A DNA stretch of 64,000 bases, from positions 744,001-808,000 of the forward strand of contig WLWT01000003.1 of assembly GCA_012103455.1 (NCBI GenBank). Direction: 5' to 3'. Every line of letters begins with the position of its first letter. The stretch's first letter is position 1. Shown here piece by piece: positions 27,606 through 36,344 of the stretch. The position numbers were made by a program, and so were the translations under genes. The stretch is from Gammaproteobacteria bacterium (lineage in GTDB: Bacteria; Pseudomonadota; Gammaproteobacteria; HK1). Under the pieces are notes generated by a model, which was given only the letters and a program-made list of their open reading frames with translations, had not been told where the DNA came from and made no database searches.

Positions 27606-28137
27606 GGTCAAGCGCTGCGCCGGATGTGCTGCATTACGCCCATGATATGGGTGTGATGCATTTGTCGGCCGATCCCGATGTGTCCACCGGTGTGCTCGAT
27701 GCGACCGCCACCGGGGAGGCGAAGAGGGAGATCTTCGAGCGCGTATGCAAACTCAAAACCTTCACCTAGTTCAGTGACATAGAGCCGAAAGAACTCGTGT
27801 TGAATTCCCTGCTGCGCACCTTCAAAGCAGGTGAAGAGGCTATCGCAAAGGTGATATCGCTGATTGCCTCTATGTGGTGTTGGAAGGGGAGGTCGATGTG
27901 CGCGTGGATGCGCTTGAGTTTATCCATCTTGGGCCGGGTGAATTTATTGGTGAGATCGGCATACTCACCGATTCGCCGCGCATGGCAACTGTAGTGGCTC
28001 TGGACCGTTGCCGGTTGTTGTCCATTCCACACAGCTTTGTGCAGAACGGATCACAAGGATGTCAGCTACGCTTGAAAGATGCGCTGCTCAAGATGTTAGC
28101 GGCTCGGTTCGTTGGGTCCGCCGAGGTAGCGGATTAA
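27606..28137 (+). pseudogene. cyclic-nucleotide-binding domain protein, inactivated
   Basis: The reconstructed product has a linker (DATATGEAKREIFERV), then a cNMP-binding barrel: LYVVLEGEVDVRV, HLGPGEFIGEIGILTDSPRMATVVAL. The phosphate-binding cassette signature (GEFIGEIGILTDSPRMATV) is clear. A TAG at 27768-27770 and a one-base deletion near 27850 break the frame. The remaining open part (27874-28137) keeps most of the domain but has no proper start signal. It overlaps the 3' end of the opposite FimV-like gene by 4 bp. Confidence 0.75.
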
Positions 28138-29645
28138 TCGGTCGGCTTGGTTTCTTCTAACGGAATGTTGGCTTGGGTTTTTTGCGTTTCGTCGCCGAAG
28201 GCGAGCACGTCATCTGGTGCGTCCTGGGCGCTCTCGACATCGCCCACGGCCTCGTACTCCCTAGCCGAATCAGGTTGTGTGTCAATCTCTTCTTGTATGC
28301 TGAATTCATTGGTGAGAGTGATCGTCTCCACCTCATCCTCATCGAGTTGCATGAGCGCGCCGCCCGTGTCCGCGTCAAGGTCTAGCTCGAATTCGATCTG
28401 CGGCGAGCTTGTCGTCGTGGATATAGCATTGTCTTCGGCGCTGGTGATTCCCGATGTGGGACTAGGTTGAGCGATTAACGTATCCATCTCGTTGAAGGAC
28501 AACTCGCCCGATAGCGAATCATCGGACGATAACTCACCGGGTAGCACTTTATCGGTTGTAGCCTCATCTGCGTTTTCAGCACCGGCTTTGGCGGCATCCC
28601 CGGGTGAAGGTTCCAGCGCTGCCGAGCTGAAAGCCGCTTTCAGCGATTCGGCTTGCCCGCCGAGCGAGGGTCGCTCAGCGAATAGTTGCGCATAGGCGTC
28701 GCGGGTCTCGTCGAATTGCGCTCTTTGATTCGCCTCCATGAATACTTCGAGGAGTTTGAGCTTGTATTGATGGCGTTCCGGGTATTGTTCAATCGCCTGG
28801 CGCGTGGTTGCCTCGGCCTGCTCGAAGCGTTCATAAGCGATGTATACATTGGCTTCTTGCAGTGGATCATTGTGTCCGGCTTGATCGGCCTGCGCGGTGG
28901 GTGTGCTGGCCGTGTCCTCTTGTAACATTAGCGACGACGCAGTGTGGGTGGCCGTTTGGTCATCTAGCGGCGATGGTTCCATCAACTGCGTAATAGCCTT
29001 ATCCAGAGCCTCGTTGCCGACTACCGCGGCACCACTGAGTTCCCGCGTCGGCATGACTTCTTCCAGCCCCTCGCGGCGGCGGCGAACCAGCGCTGTAAGC
29101 GCTAGCAAGACAACGATTGCAGCCAGGCCACCGCCCAACAAAATCGGATCGACCGGAAGCGCGTCCAACGCCGCAAGCGCCTCGCCGATAAGAGAATCGG
29201 CAGGTGGTGAGGGTGCGGGGACAGGTGTAGGTACGACAACTGGCGCCGGAGCGGGTGCCAGAACCGGTGCGGGACCGGGGGCTTTAGCTGAGACCTGACT
29301 GGAAGCGGCTTCTAGTTGGGCCGCTCTAGCTTCGGCTTTTGCCAATGCGTCCTCGGCGCGGGTGAGTTCGGCCCGAAGTGCTTTTATGGCACTTGCCTTG
29401 TCTTCGAGTTCTTCTTTGAGGGTGTCAAGCCTGGCTAGAGCCTGTTCCAGGGCTTGGGTCAGCTCAGCGACACGGGCACGGGCGCGCTCCAGCTCCTTTA
29501 GGACCACGTTGAGTTCTGCCTGTACCGATTCGGCGTTACGGCTGGCGGCGTTTTGTTGCGCAGGCCCGTCAATAGGGTAGACCAGCAGCATAGCGAGTAC
29601 TGCGATCATCAGTGTGGCAACAGATTGTCGAACGGCGAGAGTCAT
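28134..29645 (-). CDS. FimV-like inner-membrane TPR/coiled-coil protein
   Basis: 503 residues. N-terminal signal or anchor (VATLMIAVLAMLLVY), a coiled coil over about 35-115 (repeated Glu/Ala/Leu heptads), a Pro/Ala/Val-rich spacer (about 118-150), one membrane helix (about 166-186, GGGLAAIVVLLALTALV), then a cytoplasmic region with DPLQEANVYIAYERFEQAE and KLLEVF (about 255-300), which is the FimV-type TPR signature, and an acidic C-terminus. FimV proteins organise polar pili and type II secretion. This one is shorter than classic FimV and lacks a visible LysM domain, so it may be a truncated relative. Confidence 0.7.
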   Translation of the reverse strand: MTLAVRQSVATLMIAVLAMLLVYPIDGPAQQNAASRNAESVQAELNVVLKELERARARVAELTQALEQALARLDTLKEELEDKASAIKALRAELTRAEDALAKAEARAAQLEAASSQVSAKAPGPAPVLAPAPAPVVVPTPVPAPSPPADSLIGEALAALDALPVDPILLGGGLAAIVVLLALTALVRRRREGLEEVMPTRELSGAAVVGNEALDKAITQLMEPSPLDDQTATHTASSLMLQEDTASTPTAQADQAGHNDPLQEANVYIAYERFEQAEATTRQAIEQYPERHQYKLKLLEVFMEANQRAQFDETRDAYAQLFAERPSLGGQAESLKAAFSSAALEPSPGDAAKAGAENADEATTDKVLPGELSSDDSLSGELSFNEMDTLIAQPSPTSGITSAEDNAISTTTSSPQIEFELDLDADTGGALMQLDEDEVETITLTNEFSIQEEIDTQPDSAREYEAVGDVESAQDAPDDVLAFGDETQKTQANIPLEETKPTD

Positions 29646-30060
29646 TGGCGATCCGGGGCCATACGTGCTTGAGAAAGCGTAGACGCCGCCGCGGCAGCCG
29701 CCAGTGATGCGGAGGATTTTCTATCTGTTTTTGGCACTTAGCGCTCAAGCCTTCCCAAGCCTTCGGTTAATGCTTCGGTGCAAAGGTACTGGATGATTAG
29801 CTCCCATAGCGTAAAACGATTGTGGGCACCTCTAAAAATGCACTTTTTCCGCGATGGCGGCGTCAGCGCCGTGCTCGAATCCTCAGGTATCACCTATACA
29901 CTGCGGTTGTGCGCGCGGTGCTTCCTTGCACTCACGAAACAATTGCTATTTTTAGAGGCGCCCTTGTGCTGGAATCAGCACCGCTAGATAATGGCTGATC
30001 CGCAGAATAACTGCGGGTTTGTGCTACCTTGGCATTGTTTTTCTTGGGGGTTTTACCTCT
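29646..30060. other. intergenic region holding MITE copy B
   Basis: 415 bp between the divergent FimV-like and EmrA-like genes. Apart from the MITE at 29824-29963 it contains no gene I can support. Promoters for both flanking genes must lie here, and the MITE separates the two sides, but I see no convincing -35/-10 pairs. Confidence 0.6.
29824..29963. mobile_element. 140-bp MITE, copy B
   Basis: Exactly 140 bp, inverted relative to copies A and C, with terminal repeats GGGCACCTCTAAAAAT and ATTTTTAGAGGCGCCC. It is flanked by TTGT at 29820-29823 and 29964-29967, a perfect 4-bp target duplication. Confidence 0.93.
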
Positions 30061-31320
30061 ATGTCCGATTCTGATGCATCCGAACTCGCGCCACGCCGGA
30101 GCCGGGTTCGGCGGCTCTTGGTGGGTTCCGTACGACTCGTGTTGCTGGGTGTGGTCCCGTTGATCGGTGCGGTCGTGGGTCTGGAACTCTATGTTTCGTC
30201 CGGCCGTATAGTGGCTACGGAAAACGCCTACGTTAAAGCTCACAAGGTGGCGATCAGCGCGGATCTCACGGGCCGTGTGGTGGAGGTCAACGTGGTCACG
30301 CACAGCCATGTGAATCAAGGGGACGTGCTCTTTAGCTTGGACCCGCGCCCGTTCGAGATCGAGTATGCCAGAGCTGAAGCAGAACTCGGCGTGGTGGAAA
30401 ACGACATCCAAGGCTATGTGGCGGTCTATGAGATGGAGACAGCAAAACTCGGTATGGCGAATCAGGACTTGGCGTTTTATGCGCGCGAGTACGAGCGCCA
30501 GAAAAAGCTGTCCAAGGGAGGGCTTGTGTCTAAAGCCAAAATTGATCGCGCCGAGCATGATTTACAAATGGCGAGAGAGCGCATCGGCGGTATCTCACAG
30601 GCGATCAATAGCGCGCTTACCCGTATAGGTGGCGATCCGGAGCTGTCGGTCACATCCCATCCCGCTTATTTACGTGCCGTGGCGGCGCGGGACGAGGCCT
30701 TACTCAACTTGGATCGCACAGTAGTGAGGGCACCCGTGTCGGGGATTGTCAATAGCGTCGAGTTGCAGCCGGGCGAGTACGTGGAGGACGGTAAGCCAGT
30801 TTTCAGTATCGTGTCCGATGAACGAGTTTGGGTGACGGCGAACCTGAAGGAAACAGAGCTTACGCACGTGAAAGTAGGGCAGGCGGTATCGGTGACGGCG
30901 GATGCGCATCCGGACTTGCGCTTCAGTGCTATTATCGAAAGCATCGCGCCTGCTACAGGGGCGGAGTTTTCGTTATTGCCGCCGCAAAATGCCAGTGGCA
31001 ACTGGGTAAAAGTGGTGCAGCGTGTGCCTGTGCGGGTGGCGCTGTTCGATGACCGGGCGCGTGATGCACTGCGGGTGGGCATGAGTGTGCAGGTCGATAT
31101 AGACACGGGGCAGGAGCGGCGGTTGCCCAAATTCCTCGGACAAGCCATGGCGTTTATCCGTGCTAATCAAGACCGCGTGCCATTTCTGAAGGAGGGCATG
31201 CAAGCAGTGATCAGCCACCGCGAGCCGATCAAAGCCGTAGCGGCAAGCCAGGCGGCTGAAACGATGGTGGGTGGCGAGAAGTCAACTGAGAGCGAGAAGA
31301 CCAATAATGTAACCTATTGA
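30061..31320 (+). CDS. HlyD/EmrA-family membrane fusion protein
   Basis: 419 residues from ATG 30061. One N-terminal membrane helix (VRLVLLGVVPLIGAVVGLELYV), then the biotinyl-lipoyl half-motif (ENAYVKAHKVAISADLTGRV), an alpha-hairpin of about 130 residues, the second half-motif (TVVRAPVSGIVNSVELQPGEYV) and a beta-barrel domain. This is the periplasmic adaptor of tripartite efflux pumps, closest in style to EmrA/FusE. The usual inner-membrane partner (EmrB) should follow, but IS30 and ISL3 sequences begin 23 bp downstream, so the operon is probably broken here. Confidence 0.88.
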   Translation: MSDSDASELAPRRSRVRRLLVGSVRLVLLGVVPLIGAVVGLELYVSSGRIVATENAYVKAHKVAISADLTGRVVEVNVVTHSHVNQGDVLFSLDPRPFEIEYARAEAELGVVENDIQGYVAVYEMETAKLGMANQDLAFYAREYERQKKLSKGGLVSKAKIDRAEHDLQMARERIGGISQAINSALTRIGGDPELSVTSHPAYLRAVAARDEALLNLDRTVVRAPVSGIVNSVELQPGEYVEDGKPVFSIVSDERVWVTANLKETELTHVKVGQAVSVTADAHPDLRFSAIIESIAPATGAEFSLLPPQNASGNWVKVVQRVPVRVALFDDRARDALRVGMSVQVDIDTGQERRLPKFLGQAMAFIRANQDRVPFLKEGMQAVISHREPIKAVAASQAAETMVGGEKSTESEKTNNVTY

Positions 31321-31342
31321 TTAATAATATTAATCCCTGAAT

Positions 31343-32121
31343 TCAAGTGATAAGTGCATAACCGGATAAATTATTTGCATCCAAGCCAGTCAGTCCCATA
31401 AATACTTCAGCCGGCGTCCTAAAGCCTAGGCACTTTCTAGGTCGATTGTTCAGTTTGTGGAGCGCTTCAAGAACTTGCTTAGTGGTGACATCGATAAGCG
31501 TCATTGTCTTGGGAAAGTATTGGCGCAATAGCCCATCGGCATTCTCGTTTTGACCTCTTTCCCAAGAATGATATGGCTTCGCAAAATAGGTATCACATTC
31601 TAGCTCTTTAGCTAGCGTCTCGTGTTGTGCAAACTCTTTACCATTATCGAAGGTAATTGTTTTAACGTGGGCTTTGAGCGCTCTGAGCAATGCGACTATC
31701 GCGTCTTTAACAGACTCGGCCTTTTTTCCTGCTAATGGTGGCGCTAGAGGCAGCTTACTGTTCCTATCATCGAGTGTCACAGTCGCACCTTGGTGATGTG
31801 TTGGCCAATGAGGGTATCAGCCTCCCAATCGCCTACACGTTGACGATGATTGGCAGCTTCAGGACGCTGCTCGATATCAACGCGATGAGGAATACCTGTG
31901 CGATTACGCGGCGACCCATAGCGCTTGCGATAGGTCTTAGTCTGGTGTCGAAGATGTTGATAGAGTGTTCCTCGCGTTTTTTTGTCTGTCAAAATGTACT
32001 GATAAATCGTTTCATGATGAAGCGTAACGACGCCCTCTCGTTTCAGGCGCCCTGCCACCTGTTCAGGGCTCCAGTCTTGTTCTATGTAGTGGTGGATGAG
32101 TGATTTTACTTCGTCCGTCAA
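31343..32121 (-). pseudogene. IS30-family transposase, truncated and frameshifted
   Basis: Two frames: 31777-32121 (DWSPEQVAGRLKREG, VGDWEADTLIG) and 31343-31780 (TITFDNGKEFAQHE, FAKPYHSWERGQNENADG, NNRPRKCLGFRTP). Together they are the catalytic DDE part of an IS30 transposase, split just after the first catalytic Asp (GDWEAD). The N-terminal HTH is missing because the ISL3 element starts 4 bp upstream of the remnant. Non-functional. Confidence 0.88.
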
Positions 32122-32124
32122 TTT

Positions 32125-33454
32125 GGCTCTTCCCTTCTTTAAGTGGGCGGTTTAGCATAATCTAAAACACTCAATGCAAAGATGCGTCAATGCGCGACAA
32201 GAAACTCTATTCTCGAATACTAGGTATTGAAACACCCTGGTTCGTGTCTGATGTCGAGCTGTCCCTTCAGGCGCAACAGGTTAAAGTCTTTATTGAGCAC
32301 ACTGGCAAAAAAGGCTGCCAATGCCGTGTTTGCGCTAAGCCCTGTCCGGGTTACGACCACATTATCCAGAAGTGGCGGCATTGGGATACCTGTCAGTTCC
32401 AAATTATCCTCGTCGCCCGTGTTCCCCGTGTCCAATGCCCTGAACACAAGGTGTTGGCCATTGACGTCCCTTGGGCTGAATCAGGCTCCCGATACACAGC
32501 CCTGTTCGAAGCCTGGGTCATTGACTGGCTCAAAGAGGCAACAACCAAGGCTGTTGCACGACCAATGAAGCTTAGCTGGAACGCCATTGATGGTATTGGG
32601 CAACGTGCCGTGAACAGAGGTCTTGCTCGCAGGGATGCCCAATCTCCAAAACGACTAGCTGTCGATGAGACCTCTTTTCAAAAGCACCACGAATACGTCA
32701 CAGTAGTGACTGACCACGATAAAGGCGTCGTTATCCATGTCGCTGATGATCGTAAAAGCGACAGCCTCAATGAGTATTTTGATACGTTGGCGGATGACGC
32801 CAAAAAAGGTATCGAATGTGTGACGATGGATAGGTCCAAGGCTTATATCAAGTCAGTCAGGCAAACTATTCCGCAGGCAGACCGGAAGATAGCATTTGAT
32901 AAATTCCATATTGCCCAATCCCTCGGTAAAGCGGTCAATAAGGTTCGCATAGAAGAGAATAAAACCCTTATAAGCAAGGGTGTAGAGTGGCTAAAGGGAA
33001 CTCGTTACAACGGGCTGACAAACCCTGAGAACCTGTCTAAAGAGCAGTGGGATAACTTTGAACCACTGAGACACTCAACCCTTAAAACAGCTTGTGCCTG
33101 GGCTATCGGTGAACTGGCGATGAGCTTATGGGATTACCCATCCACAGCTTGGGCAATCAAAGCCTGGAAGAAGTGGTTGAGCTGGGCTCAGAGATGTCGC
33201 CTAGAACCCATCAAGGAAGTGACCAGAACGATTAAAGCGCATTTGTGGGGCATCGTCAACGCTATTGTTCTTAAGGCCAACAATGGACGTGCGGAAGGCA
33301 TTAACAGCACGATTCAAAGTTTGAAGAATCGAGCGTGTGGTTTCAGAAATCGTGAACGATATAAGGCAGCGATCTACTTTCATTTGGGTGGGTTGGATTT
33401 ATATCCCACTGGCATACATCGCTGAAAACCGCCCACTTAAAGAAGGGAAGAGCC
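32125..33454 (+). mobile_element. ISL3-family insertion sequence, apparently intact
   Basis: 1330 bp with a 29-bp inverted repeat (GGCTCTTCCCTTCTTTAAG at 32125 onward, its complement ending at 33454). The single transposase gene fills it. The flanks do not show a clean 8-bp duplication, so one side may have been rearranged after insertion; left flank is IS30, right flank is an orphan toxin fragment. Confidence 0.9.
32190..33425 (+). CDS. ISL3-family transposase
   Basis: 411 residues, full length for the family. N-terminal zinc-ribbon-like region (CQCRVCAKPCPGYD with further Cys at VQCPEH), then the DDE core: AVDETSFQKHH (first Asp), VTMDRSKAYIKSV (second Asp), and NNGRAEGINSTIQ with the final Glu before the C-terminal RERYKAAIYFHLGG. 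No disruption is seen, so it is probably active. Start ATG 32190 is followed by a basic N-terminus. Confidence 0.9.
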   Translation: MRDKKLYSRILGIETPWFVSDVELSLQAQQVKVFIEHTGKKGCQCRVCAKPCPGYDHIIQKWRHWDTCQFQIILVARVPRVQCPEHKVLAIDVPWAESGSRYTALFEAWVIDWLKEATTKAVARPMKLSWNAIDGIGQRAVNRGLARRDAQSPKRLAVDETSFQKHHEYVTVVTDHDKGVVIHVADDRKSDSLNEYFDTLADDAKKGIECVTMDRSKAYIKSVRQTIPQADRKIAFDKFHIAQSLGKAVNKVRIEENKTLISKGVEWLKGTRYNGLTNPENLSKEQWDNFEPLRHSTLKTACAWAIGELAMSLWDYPSTAWAIKAWKKWLSWAQRCRLEPIKEVTRTIKAHLWGIVNAIVLKANNGRAEGINSTIQSLKNRACGFRNRERYKAAIYFHLGGLDLYPTGIHR

Positions 33455-33485
33455 TCCAATTCAGACAAGAGCCTATTTGAGTCGC

Positions 33486-33791
33486 TCATAGGTTCCCTCT
33501 TCTTCGTTCGAGTTCCCTAGCTGTTCTAATATCTTGCTTCGTAGCAGGGCGGGTAACCTCTTTATCGAGATTTGTTTTCTCATTCGGGCCAACATTTATC
33601 GATCTAGTTTGAACATGGGGAGTTGGTATGCTCGTCTGAGTTGCTTTATCAAAATGGGTTTGCCCTACTAAATCAATGTGACCTTTAGTTCCAGGCGTGC
33701 TAAATGGAACACTGTTCTTTCCGAGTTGCTGTTGTAGCTCACCAGCCACCTCGTTAACATTCTTCCCTACACTCTTTGAGGGAGTACGCTC
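33486..33791 (-). pseudogene. orphan polymorphic-toxin tip, possibly type 24 (Ntox24-like)
   Basis: The frame is open from 33791 down to the stop at 33486, about 100 codons. It includes VAGELQQQLGKNSVPFSTPG, HIDLVGQTHFDKATQTSIPTP, HVQTRSINVGPN and TRPATKQDIRTARELER. This resembles the polymorphic toxin type 24 family as I recall it. No RHS core precedes it and the expected immunity gene is not seen downstream, where ISL3 begins. It is therefore a displaced relic. Confidence 0.65.
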
Positions 33792-33827
33792 TCAATATGA
33801 TGTATTTAATCAGCTCAATCAAATCCA

Positions 33828-34049
33828 TCAGGCACCCAGGCAATGCCACAGGTTTTTGTCCGGGCTGATGGCCAGACTTGGTTCCTTGTCGTCGTGGAAC
33901 GGGCACAACCCCAGGTAGTCCTTGCCGTGCTGCTTCAGATTGATGCCCGAGGGCTCCACCAGACGCACCCAAGCTACTTCGCGTTTCAGGCGGTCGAGTT
34001 CTGTGTCTGGGGTGCGGGCCATAGGCGTTTTCCTCAAAAAACTTGTCAA
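33828..34049 (-). pseudogene. CHC2 zinc-finger (DNA primase-like) gene fragment
   Basis: 73 codons: ELDRLKREVAWVRLVEPSG, HGKDYLGLCPFHDDKEPSL and DKNLWHCLGA. The CPFH and WHC residues are the start of a CHC2 zinc finger of the type found in primase-like proteins of mobile elements. The next codon is TGA where the final Cys would be expected, and the catalytic Toprim part is missing. It points to a former integrated element. Confidence 0.75.
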
Positions 34050-34122
34050 TAGTCTCTACAGTGCATATCATGATAGACACTTTGCTTAGTTTCTGGCAAG
34101 GCATATTTATGAGGGCCATACA

Positions 34123-34524
34123 ATGGCCAACCAAGCTCATCACTGGATTCAAGGTCTGGATATGTCCGTCTTCGCCGAACGCCTGCGCTTGCTCAGGCAA
34201 GCCCGCAACATCACACAAGCCCGGTTAGCTGAGCTGCTAGAAGTCAGCCCACGGGTCTATAACCGTTGGGAGAAAGGCGGCAATGTGCCGCATTTCGATA
34301 CCATCGTGAAGATTGCCGACATTCTCCAGGTTGCTCTGGATGAGCTGGCCGGACGGCAGGAACCCTCACAAGACTTGAAGATCAGGAACTACCAGCTACG
34401 CCAGCTTTGCCAGCAGTGCGACAATTTGCCGGATGAAGACCAGCAGGCACTAATTGTCATAATAGACAGTTTGGTGAAGAAATCAGATGTGACAAGGGTC
34501 ATCGGCAAGTTGGCACACGGCTAA
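34123..34524 (+). CDS. XRE-family HTH transcriptional regulator
   Basis: 133 residues. An HTH_3 domain (FAERLRLLRQARNITQARLAEL to NRWEKGGNVP, then TIVKIADILQVALDELAG) and a helical C-terminal tail. ATG 34123 has GAGGG 8 bases upstream; ATG 34162 (MSVFAERL) is an equally plausible start and would remove 13 residues. It lies 23 bp before the toxin-antitoxin pair on the same strand and may regulate it, though many such regulators belong to prophages or integrative elements. Confidence 0.8.
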   Translation: MANQAHHWIQGLDMSVFAERLRLLRQARNITQARLAELLEVSPRVYNRWEKGGNVPHFDTIVKIADILQVALDELAGRQEPSQDLKIRNYQLRQLCQQCDNLPDEDQQALIVIIDSLVKKSDVTRVIGKLAHG

Positions 34525-34547
34525 CCGATTACAGCGAGGAACTCAGC

Positions 34548-34727
34548 ATGCATGCCGCTAAACAAGAAGCGCTCAACGTCATCAACCAACTGCCGGAAAA
34601 TACCGACATGGATGAGATCATGTACCGGCTCTATGTGCTCGATAAGATCAGGAAGGGTCAGGAGGCCGTGGAACAGGGCCAGACCCTCACCAGTGAGGAA
34701 CTAAAGCGGGAAATTGATTCATGGTGA
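34548..34727 (+). CDS. small antitoxin of a ParE/RelE-type module
   Basis: 59 residues from ATG 34548, preceded by AGCGAGGAACTCAGC. It is acidic and helical (LPENTDMDEIMYRLYVLDKIRKG) and ends with TLTSEELKREIDSW. This LTSEEL-type tail is common in small antitoxins paired with ParE-like toxins. The stop lies 7 bases inside the toxin gene, so translation is coupled. Confidence 0.8.
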   Translation: MHAAKQEALNVINQLPENTDMDEIMYRLYVLDKIRKGQEAVEQGQTLTSEELKREIDSW

Positions 34728-35014
34728 TCTGGTCGCAACCGGCCAGGGCCGATCTGCGTTCCATCCATGATTTTATCGCTCACGATTCCCGCTTCTATGC
34801 CAAGAAGGTTGCCCAGGATATCCGCGAGAAGACCGATATTCTGGAGCAGCTACCCAGGACCGGCAGGAAAGTGCCAGAACTCAATGAGGATGCGGTCAGG
34901 GAGTTGTCGCTCTACTCCTACCGGATCATCTATGAAATCAAGGAACAAGGGATATTCGTGTTAGCCGTGGTGCATAAACGACGGGATTTGAAGGCTGAGG
35001 AAATTGAGCGGTAG
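34721..35014 (+). CDS. ParE/RelE-superfamily toxin
   Basis: 97 residues with the ParE fold signature: VIWSQPARADLRSIHDFIA, LPRTGRKVPEL, VRELSLYSYRIIYEI and FVLAVVHKRRDL. Members poison gyrase (ParE) or cleave mRNA on the ribosome (RelE); sequence alone does not decide. It starts inside the antitoxin gene (7-base overlap). The module sits at the outer end of the second RHS locus and may help keep the region in the chromosome. Confidence 0.88.
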   Translation: MVIWSQPARADLRSIHDFIAHDSRFYAKKVAQDIREKTDILEQLPRTGRKVPELNEDAVRELSLYSYRIIYEIKEQGIFVLAVVHKRRDLKAEEIER

Positions 35015-35056
35015 CTTGTTCCGAGTGAATCCTCAGTCACTACTCAGCTTGAGAAC

Positions 35057-35542
35057 TTAAGCAATAGGAAATTTGAAATTATCGCCATCTGCTGTCCTGC
35101 CGACAATTACACTCCCACTAATACGATATGTCTCTATTGTGTCAGAACACATATTCATCCATATTTGGTCTCCATCGCCAGATAAACCGATAAACCCTGT
35201 CTCATCTTGGACAATTATCCCTTCTCGTTCAGATGCAACAAACTCATGGAATACCGTCGGAACTCTGTATTTGAAAACGAGATTCCCTGTGGCTACCTCA
35301 TACCCTGCCACTGTATCGGTAATGCCAACATAGACCATACGGTTGTGTAGAAGAACTTCTGGCAATAAACCAACATCCGCGAAACCAATGGGTATGCAAA
35401 TACCTTCTTCCTTAAGCCTTAGATACCCCCAAGTATTTGCTTCATCTGTGATTAACTCATCAAAAACACCGCATTCACTGGAATCTAATCGAGCTTGCAT
35501 ATCACTCTTAGAATCGCATTGAACCCAAAACTCTCTATCCAT
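35057..35542 (-). CDS. candidate immunity protein for the displaced tip upstream
   Basis: 161 residues, beginning 4 bp after the stop of the orphan tip at 35547 on the same strand. It is rich in beta strands (ICIPIGFADVGLLPEVLLHN, GYEVATGNLVFKYRV), with no signal peptide and no recognised family. AT-rich compared with core genes. Position, and the repeating tip-then-small-gene layout of this locus, support an immunity role. Confidence 0.6.
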   Translation of the reverse strand: MDREFWVQCDSKSDMQARLDSSECGVFDELITDEANTWGYLRLKEEGICIPIGFADVGLLPEVLLHNRMVYVGITDTVAGYEVATGNLVFKYRVPTVFHEFVASEREGIIVQDETGFIGLSGDGDQIWMNMCSDTIETYRISGSVIVGRTADGDNFKFPIA

Positions 35543-35546
35543 GAGC

Positions 35547-35884
35547 TTACTTCGCCATGATAGTAATCACTTTTCCAGCCTCTTCGACAAACTGGATTTT
35601 CGATCCAGTCCCAGTAACTCCTGGCAGGAAAAATTCCCTCAGATTTCTACCCGGAACATTTGAGCCACCAGGAACAATCGAGGAAGAGTCATTAAATGCG
35701 TCATTAAATCTTCGAGTAACCTCAGCACGATTTTGAGGCGTATCAGCAATACCAATTCTGTCGACATTGCCACGAGCACGCTGGGTGTTTTTAGCATTCG
35801 CTTGATTGATATTTTTATTGAAAAGGAAATCTAACTTTCGGTTATTTTTGCCGAAATTCAATCCCCTCTTTGTGGCAAGAAAAT
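35547..35884 (-). pseudogene. orphan RHS toxin tip, same family as the main tip of this locus
   Basis: The frame is open from just after the preceding immunity gene (stop at 35885-35887) to TAA at 35547; TTG at 35861 is the first possible start codon. The product contains NNRKLDFLFNKNINQANAKN, VDRIGIADTPQNR and REFFLPG to FVEEAGKVITIM. It aligns in pattern with the tip of the 38708-46663 protein (FNYLFGK, N-x-HN, RLGISD, IRDSLLFG, FTTMIP). No RHS core precedes it, so it is a displaced cassette. Confidence 0.7.
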
Positions 35885-36337
35885 CTAATTTTCAGACAAT
35901 ATCTCGTCAACTATCACATCATCAGACAAGTCTCTATGCCACCAGTACTTATCAGGATCAAGCCCTCTACTGCGTTTTCGTTTATCAGCAATAGAAAATA
36001 ATGCCAGTAGTAGTCGGAAAGACTTCTGTCTTTCATTTTCTGGAAGATTGATTGCTTTGGTAAGAACTTGTTTCAGTAAAATGTTTCCTTCTGGCTCATC
36101 TCGTTGAGCCTTAAGTAACAGCTGGCATGGAGTATAAGTTTTTCTGAGCCCACTTAGGAATATTGCTTCCTCTACGTCCCGACCTAACCCTCCTGCTTGA
36201 AGGATAAAAAATGCCAACTTAGTTAATACATCCAGTTGGAAATTATCCGCTAGATCAACAAACCACTCAACAGCTTTATTAACTGACTTAATCCCCTGTG
36301 CTAACTGATTCAGGTATATCTCAATCTCTAAACTCAT
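35885..36337 (-). CDS. DUF5958-like candidate immunity protein
   Basis: 150 residues, 7 bp after the RHS/Hint/nucleotidyltransferase-tip gene. Mostly helical: EIYLNQLAQGIKSVNKAVEWF, LGRDVEEAIFLSGLRKTYTP, then LLKQVLTKAINLP. The arrangement resembles DUF5958 proteins as I remember them, a family often found behind polymorphic toxins. It has no signal peptide. Role inferred from position. Confidence 0.65.
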   Translation of the reverse strand: MSLEIEIYLNQLAQGIKSVNKAVEWFVDLADNFQLDVLTKLAFFILQAGGLGRDVEEAIFLSGLRKTYTPCQLLLKAQRDEPEGNILLKQVLTKAINLPENERQKSFRLLLALFSIADKRKRSRGLDPDKYWWHRDLSDDVIVDEILSEN

Positions 36338-36344
36338 TTCACTG

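Noticed and set aside
33754..34218. 154-codon minus-strand protein
   Set aside because: It is out of frame with the recognisable CHC2 zinc-finger fragment at 33828-34049, which is the real remnant there.
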